43,090 nucleotides of DNA from Microvirga arabica (GCF_016811235.1 NZ_JAFBID010000055.1:1-43090), one strand, 5' to 3'. Shown: positions 26,059 through 34,664, counted from the stretch's first letter. Made by a program: numbers and translations. Notes: a model not told the origin generated them from the letters alone.

Positions 26059-27191
26059 TGGCCGTTGCTCTGACCGGCGCCCGCATCTTCGACGGGTCGC
26101 ATATGCTCGACGGCCGCGCCGTCGTGATCGAGAGCGGCCGCATCGCGGGCGTGCCGCATGTTCAGGACCTCGGCGCCGGGATCGAACGCCGCGCGGTGAG
26201 CGGCCTTCTGGCTCCCGGCTTCATCGACGTTCAGGTCAATGGCGGCGGTGGCGTTCTTTATAACGACGTGCGCACTGTTGAGGGCCTCAGAACCATCGCG
26301 CAGGCGCACCGAGCCTACGGCTCCACCGGCCTTCTGCCGACCTTCATCACGGATACTCGTGAAAAGATGGCGGAAGCGGTCGAGGCTATGCGGGACGCTC
26401 TGGCGGCTCGCATTCCCGGCGTTCTCGGCATCCATGTCGAGGGCCCCTTCATCAGCCCTGAGCGCAAGGGCGTGCACAATCCAGCCTTCATGCGCCCGAT
26501 GGAGGAGGAGGATATCGCGATCCTGACCTCCTTGACGGAGGGCCGGACGCTGGTGACGCTCGCGCCCGAGCGCAACAGCATGGCGTCCATTGCGCGTCTC
26601 GCCTCGGCCGGCGTGCTGATCTGCGCCGGGCATACGGCGAGCGACTATGCCACCGTCATGGAGGCCGCGCGCCACGGCCTGCGCGGCTTCACGCATCTCT
26701 TCAACGCCATGCCGCCACTCGCCGGTCGTGATCCGGGCCCCGTGGGCGCGGCTCTCGACAGCCGGGACACGTGGTGCGGCCTCATCGTCGACGGGCACCA
26801 CGTGAGCGACGCCGCCTTGCGCGTGGCAATTGCCGCCAAGGGCACGGAGCGGATGATGCTCGTCACCGACGCCATGTCGGTGACCGGTACGGATCTGACG
26901 AGCTTCGAGCTGCACGGACGCACGATCTATCGCAAGGACGGCAGGCTGACGACGGAGGATGGAACTCTCGCGGGCTCCGACCTCGACATGGCGAGCGCCG
27001 TGCGCAACAGCGTCGAGCGCCTGGGACTCGCGCTGCCGGACGTGCTGCGGATGGCGTCCCTGGCGCCGGCGAGCTTCCTGCGACTTGATCACGAACTCGG
27101 CCGCATCGCGCCGGGCTACCGTGCCGATCTCGTCCTTCTCGACGAAAGTCTCCAGGTGCGGCAGACTTGGATTGGGGGCGAGGTCCTATAA
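26058..27191 (+). CDS. nagA: N-acetylglucosamine-6-phosphate deacetylase
   Basis: 377 residues, the normal length. GIHVEGPFISPERKGVHNPA (metal-binding Glu about 128), CAGHTAS (His about 192), FTHLFNAMPPL (His about 213), IVDGHHV, and the catalytic Asp in VTDAMSVTG (about 271) all fit NagA of the amidohydrolase superfamily. It removes acetate from GlcNAc-6-P to give GlcN-6-P for the deaminase encoded just upstream. Last gene of the rightward nan operon; the start overlaps the previous stop (TGATG). Confidence 0.94.
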   Translation: MAVALTGARIFDGSHMLDGRAVVIESGRIAGVPHVQDLGAGIERRAVSGLLAPGFIDVQVNGGGGVLYNDVRTVEGLRTIAQAHRAYGSTGLLPTFITDTREKMAEAVEAMRDALAARIPGVLGIHVEGPFISPERKGVHNPAFMRPMEEEDIAILTSLTEGRTLVTLAPERNSMASIARLASAGVLICAGHTASDYATVMEAARHGLRGFTHLFNAMPPLAGRDPGPVGAALDSRDTWCGLIVDGHHVSDAALRVAIAAKGTERMMLVTDAMSVTGTDLTSFELHGRTIYRKDGRLTTEDGTLAGSDLDMASAVRNSVERLGLALPDVLRMASLAPASFLRLDHELGRIAPGYRADLVLLDESLQVRQTWIGGEVL

Positions 27192-27269
27192 AGCCCAACT
27201 GGGCTCCCGGCGACGGCTGACCGTCCTGGGGCGCTTGCCTGAAGGGTTTGATGGCCACAATGCTCATCG

Positions 27270-27451
27270 TGGCCTCGACCTCCACCCGATGCTGGCCATC
27301 CTGGGGGCAGGTGCTGGTGTCCAAACTCCGGTAGGTAGAGCCAGACGCCGTTCTAGTCATAGACAACCTGCGCCCGCATCACGCCCCGCAAGTGCGGCAG
27401 CTACTCGACGAGGCCGGGACTGGGCTGATGCCGATGACCGTTCCTGACTGA
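27270..27451 (+). mobile_element. IS630-family transposase remnant
   Basis: A short frame (27338-27448) reads EPDAVLVIDNLRPHHAPQVR, then QLLDEAGTGLMPM, matching the DDE-domain stretch V--DNL--HK-P-VR--IE-AG in IS630 transposases; the sequence just upstream (WGQVLVSKL, then an in-frame TAG) fits the same frame. There are no ends or full gene. It occupies most of the only recognisable part of the 480-base gap between nagA and the DUF421 gene; bases 27452-27671 hold nothing I recognise. Confidence 0.45.
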
Positions 27452-27671
27452 TGAGGATAAGCGAAGATTGTGTGGCGCAGTTCTCCTAGACCGTTTGAAG
27501 GAAGGACCGGATCACGCGCCCCGATCGAGACACGACGCGGCGTTTTGTCTGCGAACGTCTGAAGCTATGCCCTTGGCCGCCTTTAGATGCGCCCTCGTGT
27601 TCTGTCCTGAAGTGGTGATCCGCACGCAACGCAGCGCTGCGAGGCACCGCAGTCAAAAATCCGTTCCTTGC

Positions 27672-28255
27672 TCAGGCGCCGATCTCGATCCGGACTGTCT
27701 GAACGCCGTCCCGCACCGTCACCTCTGCCACCCGGGGCTCCGGCTTCGCCTTGACGACGCTGAGCTTGCCACTGCGTTCCAGACGCGCCTCCTCCACCTG
27801 CTCCAGGCGAGAGACGCCCTCGCCGCGCAGGTCCTCCCAGAGATCGTGCTCGGTCATGTGCGTGGTCCGCATCGCCTGGACATCAACGTCGCCCTTGCGG
27901 ACCAGGATCCGGGGCTTGCCTTTGACCAGGGCGCCAAACCCGTGCCAGCGCATGGCGATGCCTGAGAACAGCCAGTGCATGCCGAGCAGCACCGCAGTCG
28001 CCAGGAGGGCAGGCAGAAACGGGGCGTTACCGGTCACGGCCCGGCTGACATGGATCCGATCATGATGCCGAGGATCACGTCGAAGGCGGTCGCCCGTCCC
28101 ATGAAACGTTTCTTGGCCAGCCGCACCATGAGGACGGTGACCACATAGACGATGGCCGCGCGCAGCCCCATCTGCAGGACGTTAATGTCCCTGCTCTCCA
28201 GCTCCAGGCCAAGCGCTACCCGCACGAATTCCTCAACCTGATCCATTCCAACCAC
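27672..28255 (-). pseudogene. DUF421 (YetF-like) membrane protein, split by a frameshift
   Basis: Two adjoining frames together make one DUF421 protein. The first (28255-28034, 73 aa) has LRAAIVYVVTVLMVRLAKKR and FDVILGIMIGSMS, then stops. The second (28037-27672, 121 aa) continues with RAV immediately before VTGNAPFLPALLATAVLLG, then GKPRILVRKGDVD and the C-terminal domain. A single missing base near 28043 explains the break. The two frames share a GTGA overlap (28034-28037), so separate coupled translation of two pieces is possible, though a mutation or sequencing error is simpler. The function of the family is unknown; members are inner-membrane proteins with a cytosolic domain. Confidence 0.75.
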
Positions 28256-28336
28256 CTCCGGAAGCGCACAGTAAGCGGGGATAACCGAGTGCGTCGGGGA
28301 CGGTTCGAGATCGGCCTTATCTTGGGTTGCCCGTCA

Positions 28337-29131
28337 TCAGTGGCTTGCCTTGCCTGTGGCGAGGTCCGCCCGCAGGGCCGCGATCTCGGCCCGCAAGGTG
28401 GCCAGATCGGCACTGCTCGCAGTCTCCGTCTCCAGTGACGCCGCATCGCGCTCGACAAAGAACGAGGCAAAGCTCGCGGTGATGTATCCGAACACCGCAA
28501 AGCCATACAGCGACAGCAGGAAACAAAGGATGCGCCCCTCCAGGCTCCTGGGCCAGAACTCGCTTCCCATGGTGGTCAGAAGCATGCCGGTCCACCACAG
28601 CGCGTCCGCATAGCTGGCGAAGCCGCCCTGCACCTCAGAGGCAGGCTCAAAGGTCAGCATGCCGCCGGCCCCAAGCAGCGTGATCAGGGCGGTCAAGACG
28701 ATGGCATACCCAAGCCCGCGCCGGCTGAGACTGGCCCGCAGGGCGTTCATGCCCCGATTGGCGGTACCGACAATGCGGACGAGCCGAAAGCCGCGTGCCG
28801 CCCGGGCGAACCTGAGGAAGCGAAGCCCGCGCAGCAGGCGGGCGGCCGGTACCACTAGGGCAATCACCGTGAGCCAGTTGCGGCGCAGAAACGTCCCTTT
28901 GTGAGGAGCAAGGACAAACCGGATGGCGAACTCCCCGATGAAGGCAACCCAGATTGCCGTGCCGAAGACCTCCAGCGAACGAGTGGTTCCCCATACCAGC
29001 TCCACGATGACGAGAAGCAGCCAGACGAAGCTGAGCACCATCATGGGCGTTTGCAGCCAATCCTCAAGGTCGTGGAGCACGCTCCACCGCTCCTCCACCT
29101 CGTCCGCGGCCGCGCGGGGCGTGTCGTTCAT
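28337..29131 (-). CDS. Voltage-gated-type ion channel with non-canonical filter
   Basis: 264 residues. Membrane segments at about 30-48, 55-75 and 85-95, an Arg-rich S4-like helix (RLLRGLRFLRFARAARGFRLVR, about 98-119), then S5, a pore loop and S6. The filter position reads LLTTMGSEFWP (about 185-194) instead of TTVGYGD. A C-terminal coiled coil (LRAEIAALRADLATG) may drive tetramer formation. The ATG follows AGGAG. Ion selectivity cannot be assumed to be potassium. Confidence 0.82.
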   Translation of the reverse strand: MNDTPRAAADEVEERWSVLHDLEDWLQTPMMVLSFVWLLLVIVELVWGTTRSLEVFGTAIWVAFIGEFAIRFVLAPHKGTFLRRNWLTVIALVVPAARLLRGLRFLRFARAARGFRLVRIVGTANRGMNALRASLSRRGLGYAIVLTALITLLGAGGMLTFEPASEVQGGFASYADALWWTGMLLTTMGSEFWPRSLEGRILCFLLSLYGFAVFGYITASFASFFVERDAASLETETASSADLATLRAEIAALRADLATGKASH

Positions 29132-29221
29132 GGTCCGGGCACTCCTGTTCAGGGTCGGATGCCGGTGAGAACGGTGGCGTCCGTCGTGCGGGTCCGTGGG
29201 AACTGGCAGGACAGCCGGCGG

Positions 29222-30205
29222 CTACTTAGAGCCTGCAGCGGCCGGCATCGCACTATCTCGGGCATAACGCCGGGCGATGACCGCCCCCACCAGGATCTGG
29301 ATCTGGTTGTAGAACATGATCGGCAGCACGATCATGCCGAATCCGGGAGCGGTGGCGAACAACACTTTCGCCAAGGGCAGGCCCGACGCTAGGCTCTTCT
29401 TGGAGCCGCAGAACACCGCCGCGATCTCGTCTCTCCGGGAGAAACCGAGGCGGCGGGCGATGAGAGCCGTAACGGACAGCACCACTGTCAGGAGCACCAG
29501 GCAGAGCACCGCCGTCAGCGCCACGGAGGCTGGCGGGAGCCGGGACCAGAGGCCGTCGACCACCGACTGAGAGAATGCCGCGTAGACGATCAGCAGAATG
29601 ATCGCCTGATCAAATTGGCCAATCCGGCGCTCATGCCGGGCCATAACCCGGGCCAGCCATGGGCGGACAATCTGGCCGGCGGCGAAGGGGACCAGGAGCT
29701 GGAGAACCACGTCGCCCAAGGCCTTGGTGAGGTCGAAGCCGCCTTCGACCGAGGTCCGAGTCATCAGAGACAGCAGCACGGGCGTCAGCAGCAGGCCGAA
29801 GACGTTGGACGCCGCCGAGCTGCAGATGGCCGCCGGCACGTTGCCCTTGGCCATAGCGGTGAACGCGATGGAGGACGACACCGCCGACGGCAGTGCCGCC
29901 AGGTAGAGGAAGCCCAGCAGCAGGTCCGCCGGCATCCATGCCGATGGCAGCACGCCGAACGGCATCGCGGCCAATGGGAACACGGCGAACGTGATGGCGA
30001 AGATGAAAAGGTGCAGCCGCCATTGGATGAGGCCCTCGATCACCACATCCCGTGGCAGGGCCGCGCCATGGACGAAAAACAGCAGCGCGATCCCAAGGAT
30101 TCCCAGCGTGTCCAGGATCTCGGCGCCCGCGCCTTGGGCCGGGATGACGCTGGCCACGGCGACGGCCGCCATGATCAGCAGGAGAAACGGGTCGATTTTG
30201 CGCAT
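29222..30205 (-). CDS. SLC10A7-type bile acid:sodium symporter family protein
   Basis: The family start is ATG 30205 (MRKIDPFLLLIMAAVA); the frame is open to 30349. 327 residues with about ten membrane helices. LPSAVSSSIAFTAMAKGN and EIAAVFCGSKKSLASGLPLA are the signature motifs of the YfeH/SLC10A7 group. The transported solute is unknown. It lies downstream of the DUF1275 gene (140 bases apart) on the same strand. Confidence 0.88.
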   Translation of the reverse strand: MRKIDPFLLLIMAAVAVASVIPAQGAGAEILDTLGILGIALLFFVHGAALPRDVVIEGLIQWRLHLFIFAITFAVFPLAAMPFGVLPSAWMPADLLLGFLYLAALPSAVSSSIAFTAMAKGNVPAAICSSAASNVFGLLLTPVLLSLMTRTSVEGGFDLTKALGDVVLQLLVPFAAGQIVRPWLARVMARHERRIGQFDQAIILLIVYAAFSQSVVDGLWSRLPPASVALTAVLCLVLLTVVLSVTALIARRLGFSRRDEIAAVFCGSKKSLASGLPLAKVLFATAPGFGMIVLPIMFYNQIQILVGAVIARRYARDSAMPAAAGSK

Positions 30206-30345
30206 TGTCGGTTCCAGTTGAGGTGTCGGGGCCTGCTTGTGGCAACGCTCAGTAGTAGGGCCACACCGTAAGATGGTCTGACCCTGGATCGGCGGGGGAT
30301 GGCGGTTTGCCCAATCGAGGCTGCCGGCTTGCGACAGCGGCACAC

Positions 30346-31080
30346 TCACCGATCAGCCTGTCGTCGATGTCCATGCGCCAGCACTGTCAGCGCGCTTAGC
30401 ATCGCCAGGCTGCTGACCAGAATGGCCGGAACAGTCAGGGCCATGGGGCCGAAGGCGTCGTGCAGGATAGCGCCGGCCGTGGCTCCTGCGGTCAAGGCAC
30501 CCCACAGCAGGGCATGGCCTCCCAATCGCCGCACCTGCGCCCGGCCCATCAGGGTCTGGCCTAGCGCCTGCCCTAAACTTACCAGCGTGCCTGTGATGAA
30601 GGTCACGCCCAGCCGCACACCATCTATCGGCTGAAGGGCGGTGTTCTGCACGCCCATCGCAGCCACGACGGGGAGGATCGCGGCCGCGATGGTCCATCCG
30701 GATCTGGCCAGGACAACCGCCGCCGCGAGCAGGAGTGCCTCCAGCAACAGGACGGCTGGGAGGCGCCATGCTCCCGCGAGACCGTCCAGAACGGTCGCAA
30801 GCGTGACGCCGCTCAAGAACGAGGCGATCATCAACACGCCCTGGTGGACTGGGTCCCAATCGACGGCGCCTAACCCAACGCCGAGCGACACGCTCGCCCC
30901 GCTCATGAACGACGCGAACAGTCCTCCAACGCCGATGTACCCGATGGCGTCAACAAAGCCGGCTACGGCCGTCAGCAGCCCACCCATTGCAATCCGGGCC
31001 GCCGTGCCGACGGGGGGAAGCCGCACGTCCGGTGCCGTGCGGCGGCTGGATGTCACCGTCCGGATGCTGCGTGAAAGCAT
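30346..31080 (-). CDS. DUF1275 (YoaK family) membrane protein
   Basis: The start ATG 31080 has GGGGAGG 6 bases upstream. 244 residues, about six hydrophobic segments. GFVDAIGYIGVGGLFASFMSG near the N-terminus and MGVQNTALQPIDGVRLGVTF, FITGTLVSLGQAL, mark the DUF1275 family. Inner membrane, function not established. It is followed by the SLC10A7-like gene and preceded by a 50-codon gene. Confidence 0.85.
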   Translation of the reverse strand: MLSRSIRTVTSSRRTAPDVRLPPVGTAARIAMGGLLTAVAGFVDAIGYIGVGGLFASFMSGASVSLGVGLGAVDWDPVHQGVLMIASFLSGVTLATVLDGLAGAWRLPAVLLLEALLLAAAVVLARSGWTIAAAILPVVAAMGVQNTALQPIDGVRLGVTFITGTLVSLGQALGQTLMGRAQVRRLGGHALLWGALTAGATAGAILHDAFGPMALTVPAILVSSLAMLSALTVLAHGHRRQADR

Positions 31081-31137
31081 GGCAGCCTCCCCGAACCGTG
31101 TGCCGAACGTGGCGTTCGCGTCCAATTATCCTACCCC

Positions 31138-31290
31138 TCACAGAACCCGAAAGAAGCCGTCGATGACGATCCAGACGAACATCGGGTAGAGCGCGAGGCC
31201 CAAGGCGGTGCCGATGCGGCGGCCCCAGCTGACGGCCGGATCATGGGTGGGCTCATCGCCGAAAAACCGGTCGACTACCGTAGTTCTCAT
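31138..31290 (-). CDS. Small membrane protein, 50 aa
   Basis: Not recognised. An ATG with AAGGAG 7 bases upstream opens a 50-codon frame: a charged N-terminal half (MRTTVVDRFFGDEPTHDPAV) and one hydrophobic helix (IGTALGLALYPMFVWIVIDG) ending FFRVL. Its position 57 bases before the DUF1275 start and directly opposite the broken GntR gene suggests it is the first gene of the leftward unit. Confidence 0.65.
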   Translation of the reverse strand: MRTTVVDRFFGDEPTHDPAVSWGRRIGTALGLALYPMFVWIVIDGFFRVL

Positions 31291-31351
31291 CAGACGTTCT
31301 CCTTCGCCTCTGCCCCGTTGCGGCTTTCGCGCCGGGGCCTGCCCTGCTACA

Positions 31352-31374
31352 TAGACCGGATTTGAATTGGTCTA
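31352..31374. promoter_or_regulatory. Inverted repeat in the gntR divergent region
   Basis: TAGACC (31352-31357) and GGTCTA (31369-31374) with an 11-base AT-rich spacer, followed by AAAAATTGGCC. It lies between the 50-codon gene and the GntR pseudogene, a fitting place for an operator of that regulator. Binding is inferred only. Confidence 0.35.
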
Positions 31375-31397
31375 AAAATTGGCCTGGAAGTGGAGCG

Positions 31398-32096
31398 ATG
31401 CCCGGAACACGCCTGACGATGGACGAGGCCACTCGGCGCCTGCGCACGCATCTGCGGCAGCGGGCTTACGGTCCGCAGGACAAGCTGGAGCCGGAGCGGG
31501 TTCTGGCACCCAGGATTGGCTGCAGCCGCGAGACCCTACGGGCGGCGCTCGACGTGTAGGAGAAGGAGGGCCTGATCTGGCGGCATGTAGGCCAGGGCAC
31601 CTTCATTGGCCCTCGCCCGGCTCATGAGCCGATCCGCCCGTCCGTGCTGGCCGAGATGGCGTCGCCGGCCGACGTGCTCGACGCCCGGCTATTGATCGAG
31701 CCGCCCATTGCGGGCGCAGCGGCGCTGCAGGCCACCGCTGAGGACATCGCCCTCCTCCGTAGTTATGCGCTTCAGAGCAGCGAAGCGCCTGACTGGCAGG
31801 CCTACGAGCAGGCGGATGATGCCTTTCACAAGGGGATTGCCCGGATCTCCGGCAACCCCCTGCTGATCGCGTTCCTTTAAGTCCTGTCGTCGGTGCGTGG
31901 CCGCGCTCGTTGGCAGCGGCAGCACGACCTCGCCTTCCGGCGGGCTCGCAAGAAGGAATACGCGGCGCAGCAGGGGCGGATGCACTTGGCCATCGTCGAT
32001 GCCATCGCAGCACGGAAGCCGGCGGCGGCCCGGCAAGCGATGTTCGACCACCTGAGCACCGTCCGGGCCATCATGGTGCAGGAGGGTAGCGACTGA
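31398..32096 (+). pseudogene. GntR/FCD regulator inactivated by two in-frame stops
   Basis: One continuous frame encodes a FadR-type regulator: MDEATRRLRTHLRQRAYGPQ, LAPRIGCSRETLRAALDV, TAG at 31557, EKEGLIWRHVGQGTFIG, then the FCD domain (LDARLLIEPPIAGAAAL, ADDAFHKGIARISGNPLLIAFL), TAA at 31878, and VLSSVRGRARWQRQHDL up to TGA at 32094. The stops sit where Leu and Glu/Asp are expected, so each can be a single base change. There is no frameshift. Translation would end inside the DNA-binding wing. Confidence 0.82.
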
Positions 32097-32265
32097 GGGC
32101 CTCTCGCAAACAACGGAGTCCGCTCCTTTCGCTCGCCCGGCAGGTTCCAGGCGCGTGCTCATCGATGCGGGAATGTCACATGGCGAGCCTAAAGCCTTCC
32201 CTGCCTTGATGCGTCACACCTTGGTCATAAAGGGCCTGTCATGAATGTCAGTGTTGCTGACCTAA

Positions 32266-32979
32266 ATGGAGAAGAAATTGTCATTACCTGTGACCCGGCG
32301 GCTGTTCCTCGCCGGGATGCCTCTCTCGCTGACGGCCTGCGTCTCGGCCGGCCGCTCGGCCCTTCCGCCGAAGCCCGCCATCGACCCCGGCGTCGCCGCC
32401 ATGTACGCATCACTCTCGGATGAGCCGTTCCCGGTGCCGGCCGTCGATGTCACCCGGGTTCCCCCGCAATACATCCGGCAGGTCGTTGCCTTCCAGGGAC
32501 CGGAACAGCCTGGAAGCATCGTGGTGGATCCCTCTCGGCGATTCCTCTACCTCGTCCAGGAGAGCGGGACGGCGCTGCGCTACGGCTGCGGCGTCGGCAA
32601 GGCCGGCTTCGACTACCAGGGCAGCGCCGTGATCGGGCGCAAGGCGCACTGGCCGCGCTGGACCCCCACGCCTAACATGATCAAGCTTGAGCCGGACCGA
32701 TACGGTCCCTACGCCGGCGGCGTGGAAGGCGGTCTCAAGAACCCGCTCGGCGCGCGGGCACTGTACCTGTACCGCGACGGCCGTGACACGCTCTACCGCA
32801 TCCATGGTACAAACGAGCCAGGCACCATCGGCGATTCGGTCTCCAGCGGGTGCATCCGCCTGTTCAACCAGGACATCGTCGACCTGCACCGCCGGGTGCC
32901 GGTGGGCACGAGCGTCACGGTGCTGGATGCCGATGCAGAGGACCGAACGGTGCCGGACGGGTCTTCCGTAGGAGTTTGA
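32266..32979 (+). CDS. L,D-transpeptidase (YkuD) lipoprotein
   Basis: 237 residues. The N-terminus PVTRRLFLAGMPLSLTAC is a lipoprotein signal with twin arginines and a lipobox Cys at 25, so the protein is likely lipid-anchored in the periplasm. The YkuD domain (about residues 83-215) has the catalytic motif IHGTNEPGTIGDSVSSGCIRL with His about 180 and Cys about 197. It would form 3-3 cross-links in peptidoglycan or link proteins to it. No strong ribosome binding site precedes the ATG; a TTG at 32278 is an alternative start. Confidence 0.88.
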   Translation: MEKKLSLPVTRRLFLAGMPLSLTACVSAGRSALPPKPAIDPGVAAMYASLSDEPFPVPAVDVTRVPPQYIRQVVAFQGPEQPGSIVVDPSRRFLYLVQESGTALRYGCGVGKAGFDYQGSAVIGRKAHWPRWTPTPNMIKLEPDRYGPYAGGVEGGLKNPLGARALYLYRDGRDTLYRIHGTNEPGTIGDSVSSGCIRLFNQDIVDLHRRVPVGTSVTVLDADAEDRTVPDGSSVGV

Positions 32980-33038
32980 ACGCACACCCGTACAACACAG
33001 TTCTGCCACAAACCAAGGTAGATTGACCTCAGCAATGA

Positions 33039-33217
33039 GCGGGAGAGAGCCAGCACGCTGGCCGCCGAAGGAGCAACTGCCCCGGAAACTCTCAGGCACC
33101 CAGGACCGCTTCGTTGCGCAACACTCTGAAAAGTGGAGCATCCTGCTCCCGCCCATGGTGAAAGTCGCGGCTGTCCTGCGCATCCCGACGAAACTCTCAG
33201 GCCAATGACAGAGGGGG
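33039..33217 (+). promoter_or_regulatory. Second tandem glycine riboswitch, apparently orphan
   Basis: The same block order as the first: GCGGGAGAGAGCC, GCCGAAGGAGCAACTG, CCCCGGAAACTCTCAGGCA, GGACCGC, then CACTCTGAAAAGTGGAG, CATGGTGAAAG, CGAAACTCTCAGGCCAATGA and CAGAGGGGG. Both aptamers look complete. A nested hairpin follows (GGCTCC 33216 with GGAGCC 33255, inner CCGCAG/CTGCGG), perhaps part of the expression platform. No glycine-related gene follows within 600 bases; the next coding sequence is a PBP1A fragment. Confidence 0.9.
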
Positions 33218-33574
33218 CTCCTTCCGCAGCATCGCCTGCGGACCGTGACGGAGCCTGACGAATGCCCTTCCCCCGCATGCCCGCAAACCATGATGCGTCC
33301 CGTTCGCCACGTCGGCTGACGACGAGCCCGGGTCGCTGACGCGCGCCTCGCGCCATCCCCGAATGCCGGTCGACCGTCTCCGCGACAGGACTCGCGTTCT
33401 GGACGCATGCCCTGACGCTTCCCGCATCGCGTGTGCGTGAACCATCACGGCTGCCCGTCCGCACGGGCGGTCGCAGGCGGTCGTGCGGACGGGGGTTCCC
33501 CTTCGTCTTCCCTCCTCACCGAGCGGGTGCCTTCGTGCAAGCGCAAGGACTCGCCCCAACCACGTGTGCCCGCC
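33218..33574. other. Region between the orphan riboswitch and the PBP1A fragment
   Basis: No gene supported. It holds the nested hairpin at 33216-33255 and a 12-bp perfect inverted repeat CCCGTCCGCACG (33454-33465) / CGTGCGGACGGG (33482-33493), a strong stem without a T-run, which may be a terminator of the lost gene or a structural element of the mRNA leader of the PBP gene. Confidence 0.45.
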
Positions 33575-33784
33575 ATGCGCTTCGTTCTCCGCTTCTCCGG
33601 CTTTGCCATGACCCTGGCCTCGCTCGTCCTCGTCAGCGGCTCGCTGGCGCTCGGAATCCTGCTCTGGCATCTCTCGGCCGACCTGCCCGACCATGCGGAG
33701 CTCGCGCGCCACGAGCCCCCGGTGACAACGCGCCTGCATGCCGCTGACGGCAGGTTCTCGCCGACGATGACTGCGAACCAGTAG
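33575..33784 (+). pseudogene. PBP1A (bifunctional penicillin-binding protein), N-terminal fragment
   Basis: MRFVLRFSGFAMTLASLVLV begins a cytosolic tail and membrane anchor, followed by LWHLSADLPDHAELARHEPP and VTTRLHAADGRF, the highly conserved start of PBP1A in alphaproteobacteria. Homology stops at about residue 60 and the frame ends after SPTMTANQ. The transglycosylase and transpeptidase domains (more than 600 residues) are missing, so it is a fragment. Confidence 0.8.
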
Positions 33785-33866
33785 CTTCGGACGCGGATTG
33801 GGTGAATTCCGCATCCTCCCCTCTGGCACACTGGGCAGATCGACAAGGTCGGCGAGACATGTGGCC

Positions 33867-34664
33867 TCAAGGGTTCCCCTCGCCTTCCCATGCCTCCTCT
33901 TCCTGGCGGCGCCTCTCGCCCGAGAGGCAGTCAGCCTGCGCTCCAGCGTGAAGGACCAGCGGCGGTGGGCCGGGTCCGGCGATTTCGCGCAGGACCTTGG
34001 TCTTGATGACAGCCGGGAATTGGTCGGCCTGGCGGAGCGGGATCATGAACGCGCCAGCTCCTCCGATGACACAGTCCGCGTAGTATCGGTCCAGGTCGCC
34101 GAACTCCCAGGCGCTCACCATCCCTGGGATCTGGATGGGCAGCCCATTGATCGTGATGCCCTCGGCCACGGCATGATCGCGCACGGGCCTGATCGTAGGA
34201 CCATCGTTGTTCGGGCCGTCACCCGAGATATCGATCACCCGTCGCGCCGGCCTGTCTGCAAGATCCGCGAACAGCGTCATGCTGAAGCCGATCACGCCGG
34301 AGATCGAGGTCATGCCGGCCTGCTGGCGCTTGAGCTCGGACGCAAAGTTCCGCGCCGCGTCCGGTCCATCGATCACCGTCCACGGCACGAGAACGGTCTG
34401 CTCATCGGCTCCTGACCATTCGACATAAGCGACGGCGATGCGGCCGTGGGCTCCCCTTGCGATGGCTTTGTGGACCGCCGGGGATCGGAACGCCTCGATG
34501 AAGCCCGAGCGCTGAAGCGACTGCTCGGCCGGCGCCATCGAGGACGACACGTCCACGGCGAGCACGAGGGCAAGGTCGAGTGCCGTCTCGGAGGCGGCGA
34601 CGGCGCCACTCCAGAGGCAGGCCAAGAATAGACCCAGGCACGCACCGAGATGTCGCCGCGGCAT
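33867..34664 (-). CDS. DUF1194 / von Willebrand A-like exported protein
   Basis: 265 residues with a signal peptide (LGACLGLFLACLWSGAVAAS). A VWA-type domain follows, with the metal-site motif DVSSSM at residues 38-43 (DxSxS), ISGVIGFSMTLFAD, RRVIDISGDGPNNDG and GITINGLPIQIP, which define DUF1194. Periplasmic or secreted, function unknown. The C-terminal 30 residues are polar and repetitive (GERRRQEEEAWEGEGNP) and probably a run-on. Confidence 0.85.
   Translation of the reverse strand: MPRRHLGACLGLFLACLWSGAVAASETALDLALVLAVDVSSSMAPAEQSLQRSGFIEAFRSPAVHKAIARGAHGRIAVAYVEWSGADEQTVLVPWTVIDGPDAARNFASELKRQQAGMTSISGVIGFSMTLFADLADRPARRVIDISGDGPNNDGPTIRPVRDHAVAEGITINGLPIQIPGMVSAWEFGDLDRYYADCVIGGAGAFMIPLRQADQFPAVIKTKVLREIAGPGPPPLVLHAGAQADCLSGERRRQEEEAWEGEGNP

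Noticed and set aside
25971..27092. A 373-codon leftward frame covering nagA
   Set aside because: It is an antisense shadow of nagA, rich in His/Arg/Ala with no motif; nagA has all catalytic residues.
27190..27207. Hairpin AGCCC-AACT-GGGCT right after nagA as terminator
   Set aside because: The stem is only five pairs and no T-run follows.
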